DNA of 64,000 nucleotides from Schistosoma mansoni (Eukaryota > Platyhelminthes > Trematoda > Strigeidida > Schistosomatidae), in the NCBI RefSeq assembly GCF_000237925.1, contig NC_031496.1, positions 6,993,801 through 7,057,800 of the forward strand, written 5' to 3'. Position 1 is the first letter of the stretch. The number at the start of each line of letters is the position of its first letter. The notes under the pieces were generated by a model. The model had not been told where the DNA came from. It made no database searches and saw nothing but the letters and a program-made list of their open reading frames with translations. The position numbers and the translations under genes are program-made. Below, in pieces: positions 45,103 through 56,033 of the stretch.

Positions 45103-45302
45103 NNNNNNNNNNNNNNNNNNNNNNNNNNNNNNNNNNNNNNNNNNNNNNNNNNNNNNNNNNNNNNNNNNNNNNNNNNNNNNNNNNNNNNNNNNNNNNNNNN
45201 NNNNNNNNNNNNNNNNNNNNNNNNNNNNNNNNNNNNNNNNNNNNNNNNNNNNNNNNNNNNNNNNNNNNNNNNNNNNNNNNNNNNNNNNNNNNNNNNNNNN
45301 NN
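45103..45302. other. Assembly gap (200 N)
   Basis: Exactly 200 unknown bases, a common placeholder length, so the true size is unknown. Frames spanning it are artefacts. Confidence 0.98.
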
Positions 45303-45545
45303 GTCAGCTGGATGCACCTGCATCTCAGAGTTGATGTCCACTCTGGGACTCGAAGCCAGTACCTTTCGCTTCAAACGCCATCACGTTATCCACTCAGCTA
45401 CTGAGTCCTGAAGGTACTGGGTTCGAGTCCCATAGTGAACATCAACTTTGAGATGCAAGTACGTCCAGCTGACGAGTCCCAAATGGGAAGAAACGCGCGT
45501 CCTGAATTCCACTGCTAGCCACTATCCATCTTTGCTTGTAATGAA
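45303..45545. mobile_element. Family A (Smalpha-like) SINE, inverted pair at the gap edge
   Basis: A minus-strand head (45303-45413) begins right after the gap at GTCAGCTGGATGC. It turns at about 45413 into a plus-strand copy (GAAGGTACTGGGTTCGAGTC onward) with a ribozyme near 45466-45512 and the 3' region to TTTGCTTGTAATG. The two arms are complementary over about 100 bp. Confidence 0.8.
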
Positions 45546-45825
45546 CCATTAGTTTAAGCTTTAATAAACACATTGTGTTTTGTCAAAAATAGCAAATGAG
45601 TGAGATTGAAATATTAATTTTTGCTGATTTAATAGCATGTTTAATTGATAAGTATGTCATGTGTTTTAGTTATTATTATCGTAATTGAGTTCAATTGATT
45701 GTTGAGTATTAAAAAAATCAATTCTGTAAACTGTTAAGTAATAACTGTCATCGCTAGTGTTAAATATGAAAATATAATTTAATGCTTTTTTGGTAACACA
45801 AAAATTCGAATATCATTTTTAGCAA

Positions 45826-46305
45826 AGATAGATAGTAAATAGCAGTGGAATTCAGGACTCACGTTTCGCCCTATTTGGGACCCGTTAGCTAGGTTTACCT
45901 ACGTACCAGAGTTGCTGTCCACTCCAGAACTCGAACTCAGTACCGTTCGCTTCGAACGTGATCGTTTTACCCACTTAGCCACTGAGTCACTGAGCCACTT
46001 GCTTGTGCAATGGGGTAAAGTTTAAATTCACTTGGTATTGTTTACTTGAATCTTCCTATTGATGTTTAGGACTGAGACTAATCAGTTCCTCCAGATGACG
46101 AGTCTCAAGTAGGAAGAAAGGCGTGTCATGGATTCCATTGCTAACCACCATCCATCTTTGTTTATAGTGCTTGTGAGTTAAGGCAGTATCGGGACAATAC
46201 GCACAGGATGCATATATGTCAATAAGAAACTGATCAATTGAAACCCTAAACATCAATGTTAAGATTCAAACAAACAATACCAAATGAATTTGAATATCGT
46301 TTTGT
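45826..46305. mobile_element. Family A (Smalpha-like) SINE, inverted composite
   Basis: A minus-strand copy (45826-46084) from its 3' end through a decayed ribozyme, head and 5' region (ACTTTACCCCATTGCACAAG, minus sense) switches to plus at CCTCCAGATGACGAG (46085). It continues through a decayed ribozyme and the 3' region, then the next monomer's start (CCTAAACATCAATG, AACAATACC). The switch point equals that at 3393. Confidence 0.75.
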
Positions 46306-46635
46306 TAGTTGACGATCTAGCTACATTGATATTATCCGTTGTGTTTAATTAAATGAGGATAATAAGGATAATCATGGATTTACTTAAGTTAGGCAACATC
46401 TTCGCAGCCCATGACAGTATCTGGAAAAAGTTTTAGAGAGTTAAGGATGAAAATACTTCATCCAATCATTTGTTATAAACTTTCCAGAAAGCTTAAAAAA
46501 TGATGGACTATGTGTTAGATCCTGATTGGATAATTACCGATTTTGATACTGATTTTGTAGTATTTCCAGAAGGTTTCAGAATATTAATGCCGTGCGTAAA
46601 CCTATAAATATTTTTTTTCTATCCCTAAAATGACC
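46306..46635. other. AT-rich DNA, nothing recognised
   Basis: No supported gene or repeat. Confidence 0.35.
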
Positions 46636-46639
46636 ACTC

Positions 46640-47930
46640 ACACCAGACTTCTTGCTGCCAGTAACTCAGATGAATTGAAAGAGCTTCCGGTAGTTACCAG
46701 ATGCAGCTGCTACTTTTAACTCACTGGCACGCTCCGACCAACAGGCTTCTCGGTCCTTATGCAAGCTTTGCCCAATTTCGCTACGTAACAGCTTTCGTTT
46801 ATAGTCAAATTCGCGGTCACCCGGAGTAGACAGACGGGCCTCAATGAGTTGTGAGGAGCCTGAAGAAACCCAGTGCTTATAAGCGGAACGTTTCGCAAAG
46901 CCGCAAACGACTTTACTTGCTGTTTTCATTGCGTCATACAATGCTCATACAATGTAACCAATGCTCATCTATGCTTTACTGTAAAATGGTAGCTAGCCTC
47001 AAACCTAGCTCGGTTCAATATTTAGTTGCAACAGAAGTTGCAACCGATTTGCTGACATCGATCTGCTTAGGACGATGAATTTATTGGCGACTGAAATGTA
47101 AAGTAAGATTAGCGCAAACAAGGGCATGATCAGAGTCCAGATAAGTACTCCCAAAGTGGCTGCAGTCTTGTACACAGCCACTCCACTCGTATCTGATCGC
47201 AATGTGATCAGTCTGAGTCCAGGCTTGAGATCTAGGAGGAGGGTGCCAGGTAACATATCGGCGATGACTGTGCCATTAATTAGTGCAAGCCATAAACAAG
47301 ATGTGAACTGCACACAGTTTCAGTAGGCGGTCACCGTTATCTGACCTGCGACCAACAGGTCCTCATTAAACATCTAAACTGTTCTCCTCTGTGCCCAGAC
47401 ACCCTACTTGTGCATTCAAGTGTTTAGTTAGTACTACAATATCTGCCGAACTCACTTTCCGTAGAAGAACAATTAACTGGTGGTGAAACTCATCCCTGAT
47501 CGCATCTGGGCTGCTTTTGGAGCATAGGCGGAGTTGGTGAAAAGACATCGTTTCTCATACTGATTCCTTCTCATTCTGATGGAACTTTCTAATCTAACAG
47601 CACATAACCGACTGTTAATGCAGATCCAATCGATTAGTGCTTCCTTAGCACTGCAAAACCAGATGAAGATGTCACAGGGTCATTGGATAAACGTACGGAA
47701 ACAAGCTTTTCGAAGCGAAAGATGGAGATCGAATTTGTTGTACTTCAATAGAGTCTTGAATACGGGTTTCGGATAGACAACGGTCATCGATATCAAGACT
47801 TTCTAAAGACAGCCAACTTTATGTGTTGTCCTATCTGCATTTGTGTGTGAACGTTGAAAGAAGGCAGTTTTGAACGGTGTATGTGGCTTCAAAAAGACTG
47901 TTTGAGCATTCTCATTCAGTGGTAGCATTA
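46640..47930 (-). mobile_element. CR1-like LINE fragment: AP endonuclease and linker
   Basis: Minus-strand remnants follow the order of a schistosome non-LTR element. DRCLSETRIQDSIEV is the start of the AP endonuclease, ADIVVLTKHLNAQVGCLGTE its middle (GDLNA motif altered), DHIAIRY and STYLDSDHALVCANL its end (SDH motif present). KHWVSSGSSQLIEARLSTPG and REACWSERASEL belong to the linker before reverse transcriptase. Several stops and frame breaks interrupt it, and no reverse transcriptase is present. It may be a 5' relative of the CR1-like 3' ends at 9530 and 17899. Confidence 0.75.
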
Positions 47931-48140
47931 GACTTTCGATCAGTCAGTGACTTGAGATCGTTTAGATAGTACAGGGTTTCTACCATAAGTAAGCTGATGT
48001 ATGAGTTGAAGAATAAGTGAATATAGAAAATGGGGATAAAAGAGAATAGACAAGTGACACAATGTAAAATAAAAACGAGTATTAGCAAATAGTTTTAAGT
48101 ATGATTTGCGAGAATTAGAATTAAAGAATGAATATATTTT
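47931..48140. other. AT-rich DNA, nothing recognised
   Basis: No supported gene or repeat. Confidence 0.3.
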
Positions 48141-48149
48141 TTAATTGTA

Positions 48150-48415
48150 CTCATCATTTAGTTTGCATGTGGGCCGAGATTCTACCTAGGAGCCCAAGTT
48201 GAGACTTAGACCTAGAGATCTAATCCACAATGCAGTGAACTGACGTTAGGAGATGCAGTTCCATGGTAGCTGGTGATCAACAATAGGTTCATACGCCATT
48301 TGTCCCCTTTAGATTCCAAGGCTCATGTGCGCTGCTTTTTTTGGAATCATCGTATTCGAATCCCGTATGTGGATCCTCCGTACCCACCAACCTAGTTAAA
48401 ACGCTAAGTATTCGA
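48150..48415 (-). mobile_element. Old R1 retroposon fragment
   Basis: TGGGCCGAGATTCTACC, TTCCATGGTAGCTGGTGATC and CCGTACCCACCAACCTAG align with R1 in order, with many differences. Confidence 0.6.
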
Positions 48416-48764
48416 TTATTATTACAGTTTGATCAGACAAATAGTATCGTTTAATCTTATAGCACTGCATAGATTGATAAGTTCAGATCAGAATATGCAT
48501 AGATGCTTTCACACAAAAAATAACTTACAAATTAATGTTTATCATAATGGTCATTGAATCTTATTTGTAAAAGAAAAGCCTTATCGATTAAATACTTTCA
48601 CATCTAATATTCTCTTCTCCTTTGTTCGAATAGAAAATATGAGTTGAAATTCTTAACTGATTAAATTTTAATGGAATCTAATGACCGATTTTTTACCTCT
48701 TATTTATTTAAAATTATTAATCTACTGAATAACTAAACAACTCGTATTGCATAAATACGACAAA

Positions 48765-48998
48765 TTGTGGTGTATGCTACTGATGTCGATAGATATAAGT
48801 AGTATGTATCATCAATCGAAAGTGAAATGCCTGGTGGCGGTAGGTTAAGAAGAGAACGAGAACAAAGAATAATTGATATGAAAACAAAAGAACAATGAAG
48901 TCTAAGACGATTGATTAACATTTTGCAAATGAAGTATTTACTATATGATTCTCAGATTTTACTAAGATTTCCTGTAATTTTGTATTTAACTACATTCA
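48765..48998 (+). repeat. Family C repeat
   Basis: It starts TGTGGTGTATGCTACTGATG with the hairpin around CGATAGATATAAGTAG and runs to TTTGTATTTAACTACATTC. Confidence 0.7.
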
Positions 48999-49006
48999 AT
49001 TGTTAA

Positions 49007-49475
49007 CAGAAGGGGTTTTGTGGAGATTTAATATTTTCATAGTTGAAATCATGAGTCGGCCTCCAACGGTGTTAATGTTTAACTTCAACCGATCCACGAA
49101 ATTGAGCTACCGTTCACCAATTGTCTTCAGTGAGTTCCTATTTCACAACAGACGTGGTTTGAACTCCACTGGTTACTGCTTCTCACTAGAACTCTAGGAT
49201 TTACCTCTCGAAGTCAGTCACTAGTGAGCATATGATTATTATTATCAGAAGGGGTTTTTGTGGAAATTTAGTATTTTCATAGTTGAAACCGTGAGTCAAT
49301 TGGAGCTAGATCACCAAGGAAAACCTGGAAGCACTGGACGGCCGTCTCGTCCTATTGTGGGACTCCTCAACAGTGCGCATCCACGACCTCGCCTCGCGAG
49401 ACTCGAACCCAGGACTTACCAGTCTCACGCCAGAGCACTTAACCTCTAGACCACTGAGCCGGCATCCGATGGTGT
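49007..49475 (-). mobile_element. Family B SINE, tandem 1.x-mer with internal deletion
   Basis: On the minus strand it has head, ribozyme (49331-49376), 3' region, monomer junction (near 49233-49255) and the next monomer's 5' part. It then jumps from near the head start to the 3' region and ends CCCCTTCTG. The ribozyme has GAGAC in place of GAAAC and one core change, so it is probably inactive. Confidence 0.8.
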
Positions 49476-49499
49476 CCCCGTTTGTGTTCTGATTCACTA

Positions 49500-50890
49500 C
49501 AAAATCAGTAATCTGATTATTTAAGATAATTTCTATTAAAAAGAGTTAATTTTATACATTTGATTCACTGTAATACTCAAATCAATAGGTTACTTATTAT
49601 AGAAAGAGCTAATGATCAACTGACTGATTATTCTTTGTGAATCATTTAACCTACATACAAGATCTGTAATATAAATATAATTAGTAATTATTTCAAGTAA
49701 AGTTAATCATGGTGTGACTATTGTCAAAGGTCAGTTATTAGTTAAATCAGATTCATTCCTGGATAAGTTCCAATTTATTGAAATATTATGCACTATGATA
49801 AATACTTAGTGAATAACGTGACATGACATATCTCTCTTAGAGAACTAGATTAGAAATCAGTTCTTGCTATAATGCCATGACTGCTGAGTCCTGAATGACC
49901 AACCTTCAAGATCATTTTTTAACATTTTTTTACATGTTCTCTATAGACTTCTACTATCTCAAAGACATTAATGTTCTTGTAAATGCCTTTATTTTCTGTA
50001 TACTACATAACCTTCGAAGTAAAACTTGTCACCTATTTTTTATTCCGGGTTCAACTATGGAGTGATGCGAATTACAGTTTCCTTATATTTTCTTTACACC
50101 ACTGGATTCCGACTGAGTGGTTTTAATAACTAAGTATTCCCCCAGGAGACTTGGAGGCCCTGTATTCAGTTTCCGATGAGGATTTCTATACTAGAATCAA
50201 ACAACTGTTCAGTGGTTCCTGTTTTTCAGATGTATCTCAATTAAGTCTAGTCTGTAACAAATACAACCTACAAAAGGAATAAATTTTCATGGAAAATTTT
50301 CAACTACATTGAGATATGATTAACCTCAGACTGATATTAATTAGAATATTACTGAAAATTAGGAAGTCATCGAATATTTGTTTAGACCTGGTTTATAAAT
50401 CTTCAATAATAGGCATCTACAACCCTACATGTAGGATTGAATACGGGACATTTATGTCTGACGACAACCACATTACCTATAGACAACTAAGTTGAGATTC
50501 AGTGTTTTAAATTTCCATCACTTGATATTTCGTTAAATACCATGATATTCATCAAGTATAATCGATGATACCTTGTTTACTGTTTAACCTCACTGAACCT
50601 TAGCTACTACAGTTTCTTAACGAGATTTTGGAAATCCATTTCGAAGCCACTGGTTTTCGGAGATCGGAGTAGTATGAAGATAGTATCCGTTCACAATCGA
50701 CATTAACCAGGTAGTTATAAAAAATAAAGGGATCCTAGCTTGGGACAAACGTATGACTGGATGATTATGACGTAATATTACGAATAAATTAATTTAATTA
50801 TTTTAAAGAACGTATTATCCTCAAGACCTTAAGGTTATGTGTGTGTACACTAAGGAAAAGTGGTTCTGAACTTTGGACAAAATAGATATC
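49500..50890. other. AT-rich DNA with possible old SINE relics
   Basis: Weak family B-like words occur near 50108-50215 (plus) and 50380-50500 (minus). No gene evidence was found. Confidence 0.35.
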
Positions 50891-51034
50891 CAGTGTTAGT
50901 TGGTTTTCATTGATTTAAGTCAAAGCTGTTTTCAAACTGTCTATTGTCTTACCTCGATTAACTTCAATATGCAACGATCTTATAACCCTTCATATAAATG
51001 TTTCTTTTTGGTTTCCCAATATTCTATCTCACAG

Positions 51035-51297
51035 ACTATGTCCAGAATTGTTCTTCTTCTAGCGCATACACGTAGACAAATAAATCATAATGATATAAAA
51101 TCTAAACAAGAAAGTCAATATAAATTGTCAGATAATTTTCAACAGTTATCCAGTCCTTTAAGGTTAGAAGAAAATAAACTTTCTGATTCATCCAATTGTA
51201 ACGATGATTTTCAAGCAGTGAATGATCTAAATGAACTGAAATCTCATTTCGATCATTCAATAGTAGATGTTTCCAATACTGATGGACAGCAACTAAG
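51035..51297 (+). CDS. Unrecognised gene, exon 1 of the visible part
   Basis: The exon follows an excellent acceptor (pyrimidine-rich, CTATCTCACAG at 51024-51034) and ends AG/GTATTT. An ATG at 51038 could start translation, or the frame may enter in phase 0 from upstream; it stays open back to 50900. It reads MSRIVLLLAHTRRQINHNDI and a polar Ser/Asn/Asp-rich stretch ending DVSNTDGQQLR. Linked in phase to 53643 (AG + A = Arg). No known domain was recognised; the polar composition suggests disorder. Confidence 0.65.
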
Positions 51298-52631
51298 GTA
51301 TTTTATGAAATTTCTTTCATGTGTGTATTTGTTCTTTTTTTTCAATAATTACTAGAACTAAACAATGACACATCAGATTATCAATGAAACACAGGAGAAC
51401 AACCCATAAACCTCATGAAATATTGAAGTCTGATCATACAAATATAACATAGACTTATAGGGTATTTTCCTGGCGAATCAAAAGCCTCATTTGTATTCAT
51501 GAATTCTATAAGAACGATCAAAGGTCAGGACCACTGTATACTTCCTGTATTGATGAAAATATAAACGTGTAGCATCTCTTTTGCCTTCCGAACGCCTATT
51601 TTCTGTCTAGTTGATTGATGATTAATGAAATTCTAAGAAACCATATGGGTACTTAATTCTAGTAAAGGGCTTAGAGACACAATAGAGCATGGTACGACAA
51701 AACGGTTGAAGACTTAGATTCTTAAGGACTACCACGGATATTTTATGTAATAGAGAAAGAGGTATGATAAGTGTGTTGCCTCAAACAGAGTGCAATTTAA
51801 TGGAGAAAAGGACTGATGTTCTGTAGATCTTATAAAATGAAGTCTTTGTGAACTTCGATCACATACTCACTTTATATTGTAGAATACGCTTGCTTACGAG
51901 TAATATGAATATATTATGTCTGTGAAATTTGATGAAAAAGATAGTTGGAATCCTTTTGAAATAAATAAACTTCTAAACAACGAAAAAATAATAATAGCAG
52001 TCAAGATGCCCTAAGCTTTCTGATAGTTAGCACTCTTCAGAAAGACTTATCTACAATCTTGACGGAATGGAAACATATCATTAGATTTAGACTGACATCA
52101 TTCACTGATGTTGTCAGACTCATCACAAATGAACTGATTGGACCACATTCCAACATAGTCTATGAAAATTATTCAGTGTTAGGGACTAAGTATGAAACCA
52201 GTTACTACTTAACGACAGATTAGTGTATATAGATTATCAAACTACGTAAACTATAGTTGCCAATCATTCTCACTAATATGAAGATTTTTCAGAGGCAAAG
52301 TAATCTAGATATCAGACAAACAGTTGGACTTCTTTTATCAGGGTTATTTAGCTGTATGTCCTAAAGACGACTAAATCTTTCAGATTTTCTGAAACTTAAA
52401 CCGACATTTCATAATTATAGAAGACTATTTAGGGTGTGAATTAATTTTTCAGATACCTGTTGATGAAATTACTGCTGTAATCATGCAAAACATTACAAGA
52501 AAGTCACGTACATACACTGGCTAATCACTAAGCAGTGGCCAACGTCATATGTGCCTAGTTGTCTAAATGCTAAATGAATTCTAGCGATCAAGTTGGAATG
52601 TGGTGAATAGTTTAAATGACTTGACATCTCA

Positions 52632-52850
52632 TGTAATATGTACTGATATTAGGTGGTTAGAGGCAGTCAGCAGAGAACCCTGTATGTTGCTTTATTATTG
52701 TCTAATTAGCTCAGTTGTAATATCTCCGACCGTGAAACTGGATGATCTAGGTCTAAGTCAACCTAGAAACATCATTTTCCTGAAGATTTTAGATGCACAT
52801 CACTGATGAGTGCCAATGAACACGAAACCTAAATATAAGATATCCTGTCA
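52632..52850. mobile_element. Family E tRNA-headed SINE with hammerhead, inverted
   Basis: A short minus-strand ribozyme-side piece (GTCAGCAGAGAACCCTG) precedes a plus-strand copy with a tRNA-like head (TTAGCTCAGTTGTAATATCT; B-box relic GGTCTAAGTC) and a hammerhead-like core at 52803-52828. Confidence 0.6.
52797..52850 (+). ncRNA. Hammerhead-like motif (family E)
   Basis: Core CTGATGA (52803-52809), helix II GTG/CAC, GAAAC (52824-52828). The region where helix III and the cleavage triplet should lie (CTAAATATAAGATATC) does not pair well, so this is likely a decayed ribozyme. Confidence 0.5.
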
Positions 52851-53030
52851 AACATTTCCGAACACTTAACAGCATACCACTTAGATATCTATTCAAGAAT
52901 GATGCAATAAGAGAAATTGCCCTTTTATTCGTTTTATGATTCCCAAATGAATAAATTATAGTTACTGTGACTTACTTTAAATTCTAATCATTTTCATTGT
53001 TTATCAATTTTATTTTCTAACAAATATAAC

Positions 53031-53569
53031 TTATAGTGTATTTGTCATATATACTTGGAATCGTGAGTCAAGTGAAGTTAGACCACCGTAGAAAACCTGG
53101 AAGCACTGGACGGCCGTTTCGTCCTATTGTGGGACTCCTCAACAGTGTGCATTCACGATCCCGCACCCGCGAGATTCGAACCCAGGAGGTATTTCTTGGA
53201 GTTCTAGTGAGAAGCAGTGACCAGTGGAGTTCAACCAGGTCTGTTGTGAGATATCAACTCACTGAAGACATTGGTGAAATGGTTGCTCAAATTCGTGGAT
53301 TGATTGAAGTTAGACATAAACACCGTTGGATGCCGGCTCAGTGGTCTATCGGTCAAGTGCTCTGGCGCGAGACTGGTAGGTCCTGGGTTCGAATCTCGCT
53401 CGTGAGGTGAGATCGTGGATGCGCACTGTTGAGGAGTCCCACAATAGGACGAAACGGCCGTTTAGTGCTTCCAGGTTTTCCCTGGTGGTCTAACTTCAAT
53501 TGACTCATGATTTCAAGTACGTATAAAAATTACTTAAAATCTCTACAGAAAACCCCCTTATAGTGTATT
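53031..53569. mobile_element. Family B SINE, inverted composite with 12-bp target duplication
   Basis: TTATAGTGTATT repeats at 53031-53042 and 53558-53569 bound the unit. The left arm (53043-53188) is minus strand: 3' region, ribozyme and B box (GGTTCGAATC). The right arm (from 53189, TATTTCTTGGAGTTCTAG) is plus strand: 5' region, head, ribozyme (about 53417-53464) and 3' region to CCCCC. Both ribozymes have T for the first core C. The 124-codon frame is a by-product. Confidence 0.9.
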
Positions 53570-53642
53570 GTTAATATTTTTTAATATACAATTAGCGATC
53601 ATTTCAAACTGTTATATTTATGTTTTTTTATAATTCATTTAG

Positions 53643-53731
53643 AATCTCAGAGACTTTCTACCCAGTTAATGTAAATGAACTTCTTATTTGGAATTTGTAT
53701 ATTAACAATAAATTAAATGAAATTATTATAT
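53643..53731 (+). CDS. Unrecognised gene, second visible exon
   Basis: Reads RISETFYPVNVNELLIWNLY then INNKLNEIII and splits a codon at the strong donor T/GTAAGT. Bounded by TTCATTTAG. The phase fits both neighbours, which is the main support for it being real. The sequence looks like a folded alpha/beta segment, but I know no family for it. Confidence 0.65.
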
Positions 53732-53780
53732 GTAAGTAATATAATCATTGAATATTTAGTATAACCTTATAGCTTGGTAC

Positions 53781-53816
53781 TAGTAGTAATGTGAGTCGTA
53801 GTCGTCGTCGTAGTAA

Positions 53817-53848
<32 letters not shown>

Positions 53849-53885
53849 ATATTAGCAGTGGTAATAGTAGTGATGTGAGAAGTAG
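53781..53885. repeat. (AGT)n-type microsatellite in an intron
   Basis: Imperfect AGT/CGT trinucleotide run 50 bp after the exon donor. Confidence 0.95.
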
Positions 53886-53896
53886 TAAAAGTATAG

Positions 53897-54455
53897 CATA
53901 TGCTACTTATGTTGACCGGCGCAAGTAGTATATAACATCAATCAGAAATCGAATGCATGCCAGCAGAAGGTTGGGAAGATCAAATCGAAGAGAACGGGAG
54001 CAGAGAGTAATAATTATGACAATGAAGTTTAAGACAATTGATGGAAGATTTTCAAATTAAGTATTGAACGTATGATTTTCACATTTTACCAAAGAACTTT
54101 GTAATTTTGTATAACAATATTTTGGTTATCCTCACCTATGTTTTCGCTCACTGCAGTAGTGGTAGTTTAGTGAACAAAACAAGGGTTGGGGACAGTCGAA
54201 TGTGTCTAAGCACAAATTACAGACTATCTCACTAAATTCTGATAACCATACAGTAAATAGTTAATTTACAAAATAACAACCAATTGTCTCATTCTTCACT
54301 GTTTCTTCTCTAATTCCATTGTTCATGCATTTTCCTACCAATTGCGCTTCGTTTCAGTTCTTTCCTTACTGGTCTTCTGCCAAAATGCATTCTATGTCTG
54401 ACCATCACCATATACTACTTATATGGATATAAGTAGACCACACCACAGTTGTGAA
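53897..54455. repeat. Two family C repeats in inverted orientation
   Basis: A plus-strand copy (53897-54130, starting GCATATGCTACTTATGTTGA) is followed by a minus-strand copy (54165-54455, ending CTTATATGGATATAAGTAGA then CCACACCAC). They sit inside the 836-bp intron between visible exons two and three. Confidence 0.7.
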
Positions 54456-54567
54456 ACATACATTTCAGTTTTAACAAATCTTAAAGAGCCACACTCTAAC
54501 CTTTTTTGTTACTAATAAGAAAAATTTTCTTGTTTAAAGCAACTTTTGTTTTACTTCGATTTTACAG

Positions 54568-54620
54568 GTCCTGAAACATATCAGATATGGTTGAATAACC
54601 AAAAAGTTAAAAATATCAAA
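54568..54620 (+). CDS. Unrecognised gene, third visible exon
   Basis: After acceptor CGATTTTACAG it completes Cys (T + GT) and reads PETYQIWLNNQKVKNIK, ending in phase 0 at donor GTTAGT. Very short (53 nt) but phase-compatible on both sides. Confidence 0.6.
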
Positions 54621-54743
54621 GTTAGTCTATTTCATTAAACTTTAAAATAGAATTGAATAAAGTAACATGGTAAAGAAGAGTATATTTTGATATTAGATAT
54701 TTGAAGACAAAAGAAACTAAATTACCTTCAAGTTTAGATTTAT

Positions 54744-55262
54744 ATTACTCTTATAACTTGTGGCCGAGTGGATGCCTTGTTAACGTAGGACGTGATGAGA
54801 CCGCCAATTAGAGAGCAACGAATTATTGATTGGAACAGTGACACATGGAAACCGTACGAGCAGTCTAGAATACGTATCGGTCCTGCTTTCTGTCTAGCCC
54901 AGCCAGTTAAGTCCAGAACATCCTCTGTGGTATGAATCATCATATTTCAAACATACTGAGTTTATATACCAAAGAGACAGATCGCATCATACCAATAAAA
55001 TAGAAAATAACATTTGTACAAGATTCAGCCAAATATGGCTGTGAATGTGGAAGGCAGGAATCAATAGACTAGGGAGAACTCAGGAACGGTAAATCATATA
55101 ACAATAGTTTATAGTTTAAAATAAAGCTTATAATAAGGGGGACACGAATATGAATAGTTTAGTTATTTAGCAATTATACAATAAAAAATATATGCATAAT
55201 ATGGATTCATAAATAGATCCCAAAGTTACCATTCATTATCCTTATCGGACCATAACAATTAC
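54744..55262 (-). mobile_element. Solo LTR of family L with perfect 5-bp target duplication, in an intron
   Basis: LTR about 54749-55257, minus strand, flanked by ATTAC on both sides (54744-54748 and 55258-55262). A TATATACC box region is kept. It lies antisense within the 2.3-kb intron before the last exon. No internal region remains. Confidence 0.85.
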
Positions 55263-55765
55263 TTAGAATTTATTTTAAAACATATCAGTTACCTTCATGA
55301 AAAACATTTTCTCTGTTGTAAGTATTCAATTTATTCAAAAAACTTTAGATAAATAGCTTGCTACCAAAGAATCAGGTGAACTATAGATACGAATTAAGTG
55401 ATGAATAGCCCTATAAATAGAAGACTTAGTCTAAACGCTAATGAAAACACAGAGCTAACGTACAACTGATTTGGTAAATAGCCTGTTTGACAAGCCTTTA
55501 ATTTCCTTCGATAGTCGATTCATAAAATCAAAAAATTCTGTGCTGGATAAGTGATTTAAGTAACTTATTACGTTCTTTCTATTTATAGGTTTAAATCACT
55601 AGAATAAATACTACGTAATATGTACTAATGAAAGTAGTCATATTAGCAAACTATAGGCAGGGGGCTGTACATAATCTAATATTTTTTTCTAAAAAAATAT
55701 GGCTACACACAGTATATTCAAATGAAATAATTTGTTTAAAATGTGATACAATGTAATTATTACGA
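55263..55765 (+). other. Intron sequence, nothing recognised
   Basis: AT-rich, no repeat or exon seen. Confidence 0.35.
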
Positions 55766-55767
55766 AT

Positions 55768-56033
55768 AAACGAAATTGAGCAACCATTCACCAATGTCTT
55801 CAGTGAGTTGATATCTCCCAACAGACCTGGTAGAACTCCATTGGTTACTGCTTCTCACTAGAACTCCAGGAAATACCTCATGGAGTCAGTCACTAGTGAG
55901 CATATGATCATTATCAGAAGGGGGTTTTGTGGAGATTTTAGTAAATTTAAGTAGTTGAAGTCATGAGTCAATTGAAGCTAGACCACCATGGAAAACCTGG
56001 AAGCACTGAACAGCCGTTTCGTCCTTTTACGAA
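55768..56033 (-). mobile_element. Family B SINE crossing the monomer junction
   Basis: On the minus strand it starts in the ribozyme (AGGACGAAACGGCTGTTCAG), runs through the 3' region and CCCCCTTCTGATAATGATCA junction into the next monomer's 5' part, and stops before the head (TTGCTCAATTTCGT). Confidence 0.8.

Larger units (their letters stand above)
51298..53642 (+). other. Intron, 2345 bp, with SINE insertions
   Basis: GTATTT donor to TTTAG acceptor. It includes a family E composite (52632-52850) and a family B inverted composite (53031-53569), the latter only about 75 bp before the next exon. Confidence 0.6.

Noticed and set aside
45071-45374. Frames on both strands across the run of N
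   Set aside because: They consist almost entirely of unknown bases.
53036-53410. 124-codon frame
   Set aside because: It crosses the turning point of an inverted SINE composite and is a by-product of the repeat.
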